A DNA stretch of 64,000 nt, taken from Hyperoplus lanceolatus. Taxonomy: Eukaryota; Chordata; Actinopteri; Uranoscopiformes; Ammodytidae. The stretch spans positions 10,020,001-10,084,000 of the forward strand of contig CM049403.1 of NCBI GenBank assembly GCA_026929865.2. Reading direction: 5' to 3'. A model generated the notes under the pieces. The model saw only the letters and a list, made by a program, of their open reading frames with translations, searched no databases and had not been told where the DNA came from. Position numbers and translations under genes: made by a program. Below are positions 19,401 to 32,830 of this stretch, piece by piece. The number at the start of each line of letters is the position of its first letter. Position 1 is the stretch's first letter.

Positions 19401-22400
19401 ATCTTTCTGATCTGCAGCTCAGGTGCTTCTGGGGGATATCTGACATCATAAAAGGAACAAGGTCAAACCAGCAGTGTATACAGCCAGTGTTTCTTGTGTA
19501 TATTGGCGTTGATGTAATATGGCTGCTGTGGTGCTGGGGAGCTTACAGAAGGCCACACGTGCTCTTTGGTTCGCTGATGCTCTTCTCTGGCGCTTTCCCT
19601 CCACCAAACCACTTCTTGGTGGCAGTGAACAGAGACCGACTCAGACCTTTTCTGGAGACCAGCTGTGGACAGAGAGAAAGGGCATGTGAATGACTGCGAG
19701 GAGGATTTTAGCAGGAGTCAGGCTAAACAACACCAATCCACCAGGGTTGACTGTGCTCTGATAGGTGATTGGGGGTTGGAGGGGTGGGGTTATTGTAGCA
19801 ATATTATAAGTAAATGTGCAAAAATATGTTAGTGTTAGGTTCCTTCATTCATGTATCCAGGTTTGTCCTGTAATTTGTAAACGTCTGCATTGTTTGAGAA
19901 GCTTGAATTGAATAACTTTTTGAAGTTTGGAGCGCTTGAGACACAATGCTTATTTATCACAATTAAGTTTAAATATGTTGATTGTCAAAGGCTTGGGGTG
20001 GTACCTGGTCGTTGAGCTGTCTGATGTTCTTCTCTATGTGTGGTAGCAGGCCTCTGAAGGTGAACTCTTGGATGAACTGTCTGATGTGGTCGTGGTCGTT
20101 GAGGGTCAGACATGCCCCGTGGCTGCCTGCTCCTCCTCCTCCGACCAGGCCCTCTGGATCTCTGGGGCTTTTCCTGGGCTCAGCATTGACAGCACTGAGG
20201 GCATGCAGGCTCCCCTCTGTACTCACTGTGTCCAGCTGCAGAGGATGGCTATCCAGGCTGTTGGACACTTCATCTGCTGGGAAACAGTGTCAGAAGAACA
20301 TTTAGTCTCTACTTACTTACAGAGCTTTTATTTATCATACCAACCAAATATTACTTGTTTACTTAGTGTTTTGAAGGGTTTTCCTAGTGAGGCACTATAT
20401 GATCATGACTAGGGGTATGTAGCTTTGGTGTTGTCGGGCCAGACAAGTGATGTGTGTACACAGACAGTACAGAAAAACCTGAGGCAATTGGTTGTCAAAA
20501 CTACATGTAGAATATAAAAGTCGTTGTATTGACTGACCATTGTCTGTTGGGTAATGGGTGTCTTCTTCAGCTGCACTGATATTGTTCTCAACAGCAGGAG
20601 TGTTCTCAGTTGGAGCTACTTCATCAAGCGTATCCTGCAAAAAGTCCACTCATTCACATTTTTGACAGACAACATAATAGGTTCTATTCTTTGGATGATT
20701 CACTAATGCTGTGACAGAATCCAACTAATATATACAGCAAAAGTGTTCATCACTGTTTATACAGGATCTCCCCCTCCAATAGATTGAGTCAGTTTGACTG
20801 CTGAACTTTAGTCAAGTGTATTTGTGGGGGGGGGGGGGGGGGACGACATTTACTCAAAACTCTACAGATGATTTCTTCGAAACAAGATGAAATAAATTAT
20901 TAAAATACACATTTGCTGCAGACCAGAAAAGGCACAGTGCAGGACTAGGATAAGTGACGGATTTGAAAGTGCTTACCTGGTTATGCAGATTATTCCTGTG
21001 CAGGTATTGACTCCAGGGGTCTGGGATCTGTTCATCGTCTTCAGCCGAGAGGGTGCGAGAGTTGACTTTCAACAGGTAGCAGCCCTGTGAGCCGTACCTC
21101 TGTTTCATATCCTCATACACTGTATCTGCCCTGGAGAGAAAGGAGGTTCACAAATCAAACACAAAACTGATAACTCTTGCCAAACCGCAAACAATGCAAC
21201 AGCATCACCCATTTATTTTTCAAATACTCCTCAAAAGCAGTTTTTTTAAACATTTGACTGCTTGCATGCATTAATGCTTTTAAAAAGTAGCCAAATAAAA
21301 TGATAAAACTAAGAGTCTATTCATTCATAATTTTTGAATCGATAATAGACAAATATTGTACAAAACCAATACAGAAAGAACTGGCAGCGCCCTCAGAAAA
21401 TGCCTACATGAACACAGTGAAGCTTCTTTCAGTACCTCTGTTCATTCCCCTCGTTGACGTCGTGCAGTAAGACGTAGTACTTGAGCGTGTTGGGGATGAA
21501 CCACTTGGGGTTAGTGTAGTCTCCACTGTGCTGGATCCTGTGCTGCTCCTGGGAAAGCTTGAGGAACTGCTCCACAGGGACTGCCTCAGAGGACGACACC
21601 ACCAGCAGGCCTGTCAGGACCACGGCGTCAAGGACACTACAAGCATTATGGTTGATGAGCTATAGGCCACAAGGAGAGGACTACTAGAACTACTTAACAG
21701 TGAAAATTATATAATCGCCCAATTAAGATGATACTGACAAACTCAATTGACTTAAAAAAGGTCAATTCAATTGAAACTCAAACTCAATTGACTTCTTCTT
21801 ACATGCGGTAAGGTTGTAGATGAACATGAAAAAGAAAAAATTCAGAGGGACAGAACAGTGCATATTCTGCTTGAGTTTGTTAATCGCACACACACACAAT
21901 GTTGTATTGAGCCTATGCCACGACTGATATCACTGAACCAGGACACTGTGCTACTGGAGATAAGAACGTGATAGCTAATTAAGACCAGCGACTAGATTTG
22001 TGGGAAGGATACAGGCCAGGTAGTGATTGAGGAACTCATGTTCGGACGCAGGCATAGAGTGCAGGAAGTTCTCCCTGTAGGTTTCAAACCATGGCGTGGT
22101 CGCTAGAGACACAAGAACATCATGAGATAGAGGATTTCATTCAACAGACAACAATCTTTTGTCTTAAAGCCACCATGTGCACTTGTTTCTTATACGTCAT
22201 TTTAACTTTCATTTTGTGAAAAATAAAACCATCCCAATCAAAATTGGTGCAATCTACAGTATGTGTTGCTTTCAGACCATTTATTTCTGTGTCCAAGGGT
22301 AAGATCTGTGGGGGATTCACATGATGGTGTGTAAGTAACAGCAAATTTTACAATAGTGGCTTTAATTGAAAAAAAAAATAATATATGTAAAAAGCAACAC

Positions 22401-25400
22401 CATAAGTGTCTGTTCATCATATCTTTTTACCAATGAACACTAAAGGGTTTCTTCATTTTTCTACACAAAAACAGAAGTGAAAGAAAATGCCAAACCTGAA
22501 TTTGTAAAGGCAAAAAATACACATTGAACTTTGATTGCATGAAGAATGATCAAAGATGTACGTATTGGCTATAACATCACCAATAAAAAGAAAGGTGGCG
22601 GCGGCTGGTTGTCTAAGAGTAAAGATGCCGACCGTGAACCTTCATTGCTGCAGTTAGTCCTTGGTTGCATGTCAAGTTCCCTTGAGTCTCTACCTTCATT
22701 TTTGTCAAATTTCAATCTATTTATTGAATGCACAACAAGCAAAAAGAAAACCACACACAGGAAAGAAGGAAATAAAAAAGAAGAGACATGCAGGAGAATT
22801 TGCTTAATTAATTATCAATCATACTGCCTCTTCTGTTATAAAGGGCTGTGGTGGCTTCATAAAAACAAATGGCATTGAAATAAAGAGCAGAATTAGAACA
22901 GTGTTACACTGACGGATCTTGTGATTATAGTTTGATTCTTAATGATTTTTGATGAATCTATGTTCCATAATTTGTGTTAATACATATATGCAACACAATT
23001 GAAATAACGCATTCTGCAATAACAGAATTATAAATCATGAATATAAATTTGGAAAGATATGCACTGTACACCAATATTGAAAACAATCTTCTGCATATCT
23101 TCGTCAAAACGCGAAACTTTTCGTTGCTGGGAAGACTTCCTTTCTGCCCCAAAGAGAGGACCGCGGCCTTAATTATCAAGGTTTCTCAAGACGAAACTCA
23201 AAGAACTCAAAACCGGGGGCGGCAACAGGTATATTTTGGGTCTCCCACACAGATGATGTTTGGATTTTTTCGTTGTACAAAAGTTTGGCAAAAAGGACTG
23301 CCCAAATCAATTACAACAATTATCCTGCAGCAGGGGGAGCGCCGATCTACAAAAAGTACAGAATAATTACAATAAAGCAAACCAAGGAAAACTAGGTTGA
23401 TGGTCGATTCACAGATAAAGCTGTTTATGCACAAAGTGGGTGCATGACTGTTGTCAAATATATTAATCCTTGCACACAGCTGGTTCTGTTAAGTCATTAT
23501 CAGTGCAAATTCAGATTAACAGAGGTCTTCAGCAGCTGCAAAAGAGCTGTCATTACATGCAACTGTTACACACGGTAACGGTCTATTAGTTCAATCATGT
23601 ACCTGTTAAACATAATGGGCAATCATCATTATTAAACATGAGAAAGAGGATCAACAATTCATCAGTAGCAACTATCTTGAAAAAGAATAAAAGACTTACA
23701 AAGTAGTTCCCAACTGAGGAAAAAATAAAAGTATAATTTACCAGGGTCAATGATGGCTCTCCCATGCAAATTAAAGGAATGATACAAATCAACACTAAAA
23801 TATACTTTAGAAATCCAGTTTATAATGCTTGACATAAGACATTTTAAATTAAGAAAAAATTATATTTTCAGGGAAATTGGGAACCAGCATAAACATGAGA
23901 TTTTTTTCAGATGACATCACCTCTTAATTAAATACCACAGCTAGCTGTATCAAAACGATGTGAATGCTTGTTCTGAAGTATGGGTTTGATTGTTTATACA
24001 ACTGGCCCCAGGTCAAAAATACCCAATTATTATTTCAAACTTCTAGTAACTTCAAATACACAAAACAAACACCAACCACATTGTGACACACAGCAGGGAG
24101 AGATACCCATGAGACAGTGCAGCTACTGGAAACTAGAGGGAGAGGAGCAGGGCGAGGTGCCCAGAGGATAATAGCTACCCACACATCAGCCGGGAGACAA
24201 TGATACCTGTGTAGTTGTTGGAGGAGCTGACATCCAACAGTGTTTCTCTCCAGGCACTGTACCAGGGGAGGCTAGCTTTAAGAGATTGATCTGATAGGCG
24301 GAAGCAGAGAGTCGGGGCCCATGTTAGCAACATCTTATTTACTCTGAAAATTATTAGGGCCACGGGAGAGAAAAAAAAATGTGTGTGTTTTATTTTATTT
24401 ATATCACACACTTTGAGAAAAATGTCTAAAATAAGCTCGACAGTTCAAGACTGTGATACAGTTAGAAAGTTATTGACAGATTCTAACTTCCGGGACCAAC
24501 AACTCATAAGCAAAACGCTATAAAAACACAAACAATGCATCTTTGCCATAGTCGTAAGGCAGACAATGGGCAACAATCCAATTTTTACTGAAACAAAGCA
24601 TCCGCTTAGCTTGATTAATAATAAGCTCTCTATGTGACATGAAAGCACAGGGACTGTCTAATAAGCGCAAAAACCAAAGCGAAAAATATTCAATACATTC
24701 ACTCTTATGTAGAGTGCAGTACAGTTATTAGTCGAGTATATAGGACGTCTCGTTTCAGTACTTCTACTGGAGTATTTCATTATTGTAGTTGCTTCTTTTA
24801 GGATCTTAATACTTCCTCCTCCACTTAACCCACACATTGTGATGCCGCGGCTGCTCATGTAACATTGTTGCATAACGTTATGGCGGATGCACAGCTTTCT
24901 TTTGGAGATCTGTCTCCCTCTGGCTCATGACAATCAGTGTAATCGTTGGCAGACGGTCTTTACTTGTTAACAGATAAATAGAACTTGTTCTTCATTAACC
25001 AAAAGTAAAGCATCCTTATCATGAAGGTTTGTGTGTGCAGAGCGTTTCACACTTATATCGACCAACATCTACAGTATCTTCTCCACATATCTTTTTTTTC
25101 TAAACCATCAAATATTAAAATGGCCATCATTCTTAAAGAGGCTGTCTATCTTTCCATCTCGGGGTCTTACCACTGAAATTGAGGTCATAGTGTCCTGCCG
25201 TGATGACGTTGGTGGCAGCACCCTCTGGTGACTGGCAAGACAACACCACTTCATTGAGAAGGCGGCGCTGGGCGGGGTTGAGGGCAGCAGATGCTGTGTT
25301 TGGACTGGTCGACACATTGTTGACGCAGATTCGCAGGTTTTTCACAACCTGCACCTGGTTGTTGGGGTCCCGAATGTGACCTTGAAAACAAAAGACGACA

Positions 25401-27113
25401 AGAAAAACGTTGTCCAGGATAGTTAAATATCTCAAATCACAAATGTGGCTGATGTCTGGAGGAGCCTCATGAGAAATGTATGTATATGATGTTAGTCAAC
25501 GTGTGCCACTTTTCATCTGTCTAACTGATGAAGAGCTTAATGTATTAAAACAGCAAACATTTCTCAAAAGATTTCTTGTGTGTATTTCTGCTTCTAGTTC
25601 CTAGCAGACTTCATGTGTGGACTACTGAGCCATCTGCATGATAACTAAGCAAACATCATTCAATGGGAAAAGACATTAAAGCACAAAGAACAAAGATGGA
25701 CACTGAGTTAGGAAGATTTATCCATCTATGATTTGGGTCAAAGTACTATACTACCAAGGTTATGGATAGACGTTCATACCTCATCATGTGCTCAGGCTGT
25801 AAAGACACAGTCCAACTCAATTACACATTTAGTTGGACTGCCAGTGCATGCCTTTTTGCTTGAAAAGTTTACAAACTGTTTTGCAAACTTGACAATCATA
25901 TATATTTTGCCTTTTTAATACAAAAATAAGTATCTATCTATCTATCCATCTATCTATCTAACGGGCCTGTTGCTAGATACAGTGGCCCCCTTTGTTTACA
26001 TACCCTTTGTGTACTTAAACGTTTACAGAGCCTAGGCTCTGTATTAACACCAACTCTTTTTTCAGCACACAAACAGTACATATAGGTAGCGTTTCTTGAG
26101 GATATATTCACCGATTTAGATAAAGAGTGATTAGCCTATGACAACAAGCGTTCTCCAGAAATGCCAACACCACTTTTGAGTGTTTGGATCAGTGTTTTAC
26201 AAATATGGACTCTACAGCATATATGAGAAGTCCTGACAGTTTTGTCTGACAGATCAATACAACTATTGTCCAGTTTTGTCAGTGTTCCTCTACTCATGTT
26301 TCGAATGTCTTTAATATGAGAGGCATCTGAGCTAGATCATACGACAAAACTGATATGATGATACACAGGAATTAAGGGATCTGATTTGAGTATTCATGAC
26401 TTCTTGTGTTGCCCACTGCAAGCTGTTGGAAAATGTCAGTGTTGCCTGCAGCAGCTTTCCGTCTTTTCTACTGTCCAGGCGAGGCGAAGCGAAGCTCATC
26501 TCCATTGAGCCTAATGTTTACAACCGTTTGAGACACGGTGTGCATATTGGCTATTGATTTAAAGTTAGCCTTCATGTTTTGAATGCAACCAAAGCCCATT
26601 AGCCAATTAGCCTTATCTCTACTTCAGCTAATTCTTGTTCGGTCTGTTAATACAGCGTCGACTGAATAGTTAACTGTCCGTATGAAAGCTATCCTGGAGA
26701 GCAGCTTACATTGTCTGGGTGGTCAGGTGTCACTCGGCCCTCTCAGTTGTCAGGTGTGGACTACATTTCCCCTCCTGACAGCTGCTTAGTCACAACCGTC
26801 AAAACCCGGTCAGTTAGCCGGGCTGTTAGCATGGAGCTAACGTCAACCTTAACCCTGTCAGGCTAACGATGCTAGGTAGGGCACAAACCCTCAGCTTGTG
26901 ACAGCAGTGACACTTACATTAGAAAGTCAAGGCGGACTAGAAAAAGCTGCTCTTACCTTCGGACGTTAGCCTGCAGAAAGGCCTCAGCAGCTCAGCGAAA
27001 TTCAGGTTGTTCTTGCGGGTCACTCTCTCCGCCTCGTCGCTGCATAGCACGGCTACCATCGGGACGAACGAGTCCTGGACGAACTCCTGCACGGACTGCA
27101 CACACTGGGCCAT
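10136..27113 (-). CDS. trappc8: Trafficking protein particle complex subunit 8 (TRS85 family)
   Basis: Subunit specific to TRAPP III, the Rab1 exchange complex acting in ER-Golgi traffic and autophagy. Twenty-nine exons join in phase, listed 5' to 3' with high coordinate last: 26957-27113, 25171-25380, 22013-22102, 21436-21610, 20977-21130, 20538-20634, 20005-20276, 19547-19662, 19289-19439, 18599-18699, 18302-18407, 17661-17792, 17114-17338, 16898-17003, 16158-16352, 15835-15995, 15636-15710, 14971-15073, 14517-14674, 13605-14038, 12890-13046, 12687-12783, 12421-12489, 12263-12321, 11654-11842, 11181-11282, 10890-11029, 10647-10736, 10136-10370. They sum to 4356 bases (1451 aa; human 1435). 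Start MAQCVQSVQEFVQDSFVP and end ALIIINNA match the family. Diagnostic blocks are NPKWFIPNTLKYYVLLHDV, FIQEFTFRGLLPHIEK and LAEDHINFTIGRQS (helical repeat region), then beta-sandwich blocks such as LRGPDQEGVHEINFLFYYES. Residues about 215-330 are poorly conserved and low-complexity, as in relatives. Intron 3 is U12-type. Confidence 0.97.
16415..16495. repeat. (ATT)n followed by (TCTA)n microsatellite
   Basis: AAT/ATT trinucleotides (16415-16460) run into a TCTA tetranucleotide tract (16466-16495) in the trappc8 intron between exons 14 and 15. Confidence 0.9.
20826..20842. repeat. G17 homopolymer in trappc8 intron 5
   Basis: Seventeen consecutive G on the plus strand (C tract in the trappc8 transcript), about 135 bases past the donor of exon 5. 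Confidence 0.9.
21611..22012 (-). other. trappc8: U12-type (minor spliceosome) intron 3 of trappc8
   Basis: On the minus strand the intron opens GTATCCTTCC right after exon 3 (...CTGGCC T), matching the U12 donor RTATCCTTY. Upstream of exon 4 lies TCCTTGAC, matching the U12 branch site, with the branch A at 21628, 17 bases before the AG at 21612-21611. Both U12 signals are present and there is no long polypyrimidine tract. Neighbouring introns have ordinary GTAAG/GTGAG donors. Confidence 0.85.
22164..22365. mobile_element. Possible small MITE with 12-bp inverted ends
   Basis: TTAAAGCCACCA at 22164-22175 faces TAGTGGCTTTAA at 22354-22365 (11 of 12 complementary) around about 180 bases of AT-rich noncoding sequence in trappc8 intron 2. 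The TTAA at both ends could be a TTAA target site. No transposase fragment is seen. Confidence 0.4.
24207..24275 (-). other. trappc8: Candidate cassette or alternative exon of trappc8, 69 bp, phase 1-1
   Basis: In trappc8 intron 2, minus strand. It is bounded by ...CTCTTAAAG upstream and a donor ACACAG/GTATCA downstream. It has no stop and is exactly divisible by three. Read in the phase left by exon 2 it gives ASLPWYSAWRETLLDVSSSN followed by NYT. Exon 3 (22013-22102) begins ATTPWFETYRENFLHSMPAS, so the two share A..PW(aromatic)..(aromatic)RE..L. Both have phase 1 at each end, so the exon could be added to or swapped for exon 3 without a frameshift. No transcript evidence is available here; the acceptor pyrimidine tract is moderate. 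Confidence 0.55.
25931..25960. repeat. (TATC)n tetranucleotide repeat
   Basis: Seven near-perfect TATC units (one TATCCATC variant) in trappc8 intron 1. Confidence 0.85.
26024..26043. repeat. Perfect 20-nt palindrome TACAGAGCCTAGGCTCTGTA
   Basis: The sequence equals its own reverse complement over 20 bases, in trappc8 intron 1. The half CAGCCTAGGCTCTGTAAACA recurs in inverted context near 59373, so it may be the end or core of a dispersed element. Confidence 0.6.
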
Positions 27114-28693
27114 GGCGGATCCGTGTCAACACCAGCTAACACGGCAAACTGAGGCGACTGTTCAACAGTTAGAGAAATCCCCACTACTTCATTGCTGAGA
27201 AATACTCCCTCCTCTATTTGCAGACAACAGCCATGTTGAATTCGCCAGCTAACTTCCTGTGTGGAGCTGAGACAGTCAGGTGACGCGTGACAGCCAGCAC
27301 CCAGTTCCTCCTCCCTTTTTTCTGCCGGGTGCTGAAATGACATCATGTTATCCATCCATGGATGTAACGAGAGCCCAAGAAAATATGGTAAGGGAACTTC
27401 AGAAAAGACCAAATGATTTTATTTAAAGTGTGCCAAGTTAATTATTATGTTATTGGTAGGCTTATTGAACCCAAAAAATGTGAAAAAACAACAACAGAAT
27501 AGATCAGCAAGTAGCTATAGGAAAAAACATCTAAACATAAATGAAAATACACCATATATAGGACTTAAGGATAATCTAAATGACAGAGAACTTAAACTAG
27601 ACTTGAATTAGTTGTATTTCATCAACTTTGAGTTGGCTTAATTAAATAGTTTACTCAAGGTTCTGTCTATAAGGCAAGACATCATTTTCACAGAAAAGCT
27701 CTCAGAAACTCTGAAACTTTAAGTTGATTTGAAAGCAACTATTTCTATTGAAACATTTGATCATTTATTTGGTTGTATCCCTTATTGTAAAATGTTCCTC
27801 TTTATTTTCACTATCTTTCAAATTCCATCAAAAAAAGAACCACAACCAAATTGAATATATCCTATTTACAAGTCTTCTGTGTGTACAACTATATAAATAC
27901 TCCTTTACGTCACGCAGAGCTTCATTGTTGTCCAAAACCTATTACAAACTCATGAACAGGTGCTGTAGTTTAGTTATATGACTCAATCACACTGGAGCTT
28001 ATGACATTTGTCCTTAACAAATGCACATTTTCCTCATACAGTGAGCAGCTGTACTCATCCTCATTTAAAAATAACATTATATATTTGTTGTGTGTTTTTT
28101 GTAAGATTTACATTTTAAGTAGAGAGACCACTTAGGGCTGAGCAACATGGCAAATGACAGTGAGTGTAATAAACACAATATGTGTTCTACTCTAAGGAAG
28201 AAATAGCTTGTAGTTATTCATGTGCCTCATGCATAACATGTTTTATGTTTCAGACCATATTCTAATATGACTGCTTGTCATTGTTGGAATGTTTGGCAGC
28301 ATAGTTTAAATTGTATTAGTTGAGCAATGAATAGGCAAATCTCCCTGGATCAACAGAAAAAAAAGACATGCAAGGGACAATCTGCATTAAGCATTATGAT
28401 TCATCTCTCTCTTTTAGTTTAATACAATGTCAGCAGTGCTGTAGAAAACATATAAACAATACAGTTATTACCATTTGGCACACATTGTGACTCAAGGGTA
28501 ATAAAGCGACGACCATTCGGCAGCCAGATGGACAACAACATGTTGTTTAACAATCAGGACCAAATCAAAAGAAACATTCAACACTGCACTGATGAATACA
28601 GACACTGGTTAATTTTTTCCAAGTACAAAGGCAGTCATGTTATTGTGATGTTTTTCATGTTACAGGAGGCACATATGTTACAAAGAAAAGGAC
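27114..28693. other. Gap between commd2 3' end and trappc8 start: trappc8 5' region and commd2 3' UTR
   Basis: Just upstream of the trappc8 ATG (27114-27310) the sequence is richer in GC, with GGTGACGCGTGACAG near 27280, consistent with a promoter and 5' UTR. The rest is AT-rich. Minus-strand polyadenylation candidates (TTTATT on +) occur near 27764 and 27803. No coding exons were recognised. Confidence 0.5.
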
Positions 28694-28710
28694 GGGGGGG
28701 GGGGGGGGGG
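28694..28710. repeat. G17 homopolymer directly after the commd2 stop codon
   Basis: Seventeen G on the plus strand abut the TTA (TAA on minus) at 28711-28713, so the commd2 mRNA would read stop codon then C17. Confidence 0.9.
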
Positions 28711-31439
<2,729 letters not shown>

Positions 31440-32830
31440 CCTTAGCCTCAGCGTCCCAATCTACAGCCCAACAACAGTCAGGAATACGAAACACACGGAT
31501 CCATCAACCCGGAAAACGACTTGGACCGTAGCTTTTCCTTCTTCTTTGGTCTCTATCTTCAGCGACTATGCTTATTTATTGCATTACTGCCATCTTCTGG
31601 GCTTGATTGCTTCCTACAACTATTTTTGTGTTGGGGTCTTTTATGGGCTTACAGTCTATTAGGATACTGAAAGGCCCGCCCCAATTCCAATTCGACCCCT
31701 ACACCGGCCCATACTATGGAGTAACTCAGTGTGGAATCAGTTTTATAAACTAATGAATCAGCGTTGTGTATACAATCCAAAAGAGTACAGTGACATTTAA
31801 ACTGTAAAAACCGAGGGAAGTTTTCATTTCAAATAGGCCTACAATAAAACCTCCTAAGCTTAAAATAGCCCAAATTAAAATAAAATTAGATATCTTATAC
31901 AAATATGAAATAGACATTCTACATGGTTTTCCACAACATTACTCATCTATATTTATGGATTTGGAGGTCAGCCAATGAGCAAGGGTTTACATCTGTATCA
32001 CGCATAAAACAGCTGGTTTGTTGTCTCTACTTATGTTTTGTGACTATCTACTAATCAAGTTGGAAAACTTGTAATTAATTTTGAAGGACTTTTCATTCAG
32101 TTTTTAAATGTATTTTGAAAGAATTACAGATTTTAATACATTTTGTTGTCTCCAAGTTGCCAATATCTAAGTTTTCCATGGTTTCTGAAGTGTCCCCTTC
32201 AGATAAACCAGAGTATCTTTTATTTAGAAAATGTTGCCTCAGAAATGTATGAATACAGGACAGATGTGTGGCGTTCCCTGTCCCAGTCAAAAAGTAAGTG
32301 CTGCATTGATGCAGGCTCACAAAGCCCACTCCTCACAGCAGAAGTCAGCATACCACACTCTGACATCTGTGAAAAAGGTGTGCATGATGGATAGCTATGC
32401 TATGCAGAGAAAGGTATGAATGGAATTCAAGGGTGGAAAAAGGGGTGGGGAGCATACCACTATATCCTGCACCAGTATACTATTCTGACACTATTGTATT
32501 TCTTTCATGATAAGGACCACTTTGTTTTCTGCTGTATCTTATCTTTGGTCATCTTGTTTAACAATAATCATAAAAGAATGCAGCCACTTACTGTTGCCCT
32601 TAAACTTGATTTCTGTGAGAACAATGACCGACTTAAATGAGCAGATCAGCCTTTAGATGAGCTCCCCTCTTCTATAATGCAGTTGGAAGACAAAGCTTTA
32701 AGTGAATAAAATAACCGTTTGATTTATGCATGTATAAATTACAGGAGATAACCTCTTCAGCTCGACATTTGAACATGACTTACGTTACAAAATAACCACA
32801 AGTGATGTCAAGTGTGTATTATGTAAAACA
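31440..32830. other. Gap between commd2 5' end and lmnb2 3' end
   Basis: 31440-31560 should hold the commd2 5' UTR and promoter. The remainder is AT-rich. 31960-32230 contains a dispersed repeat (CAGCCAATGAGCAAGGGTTT...) related to 45440-45570. No exon-like coding signal was found. Confidence 0.5.

Noticed and set aside
23037-23366. Open frame of 109 aa in trappc8 intron 2, locally richer in GC (CCGGGGGCGGCAAC)
   Set aside because: No family signature, not phase-matched to the neighbouring exons, no good splice sites; probably an old repeat.
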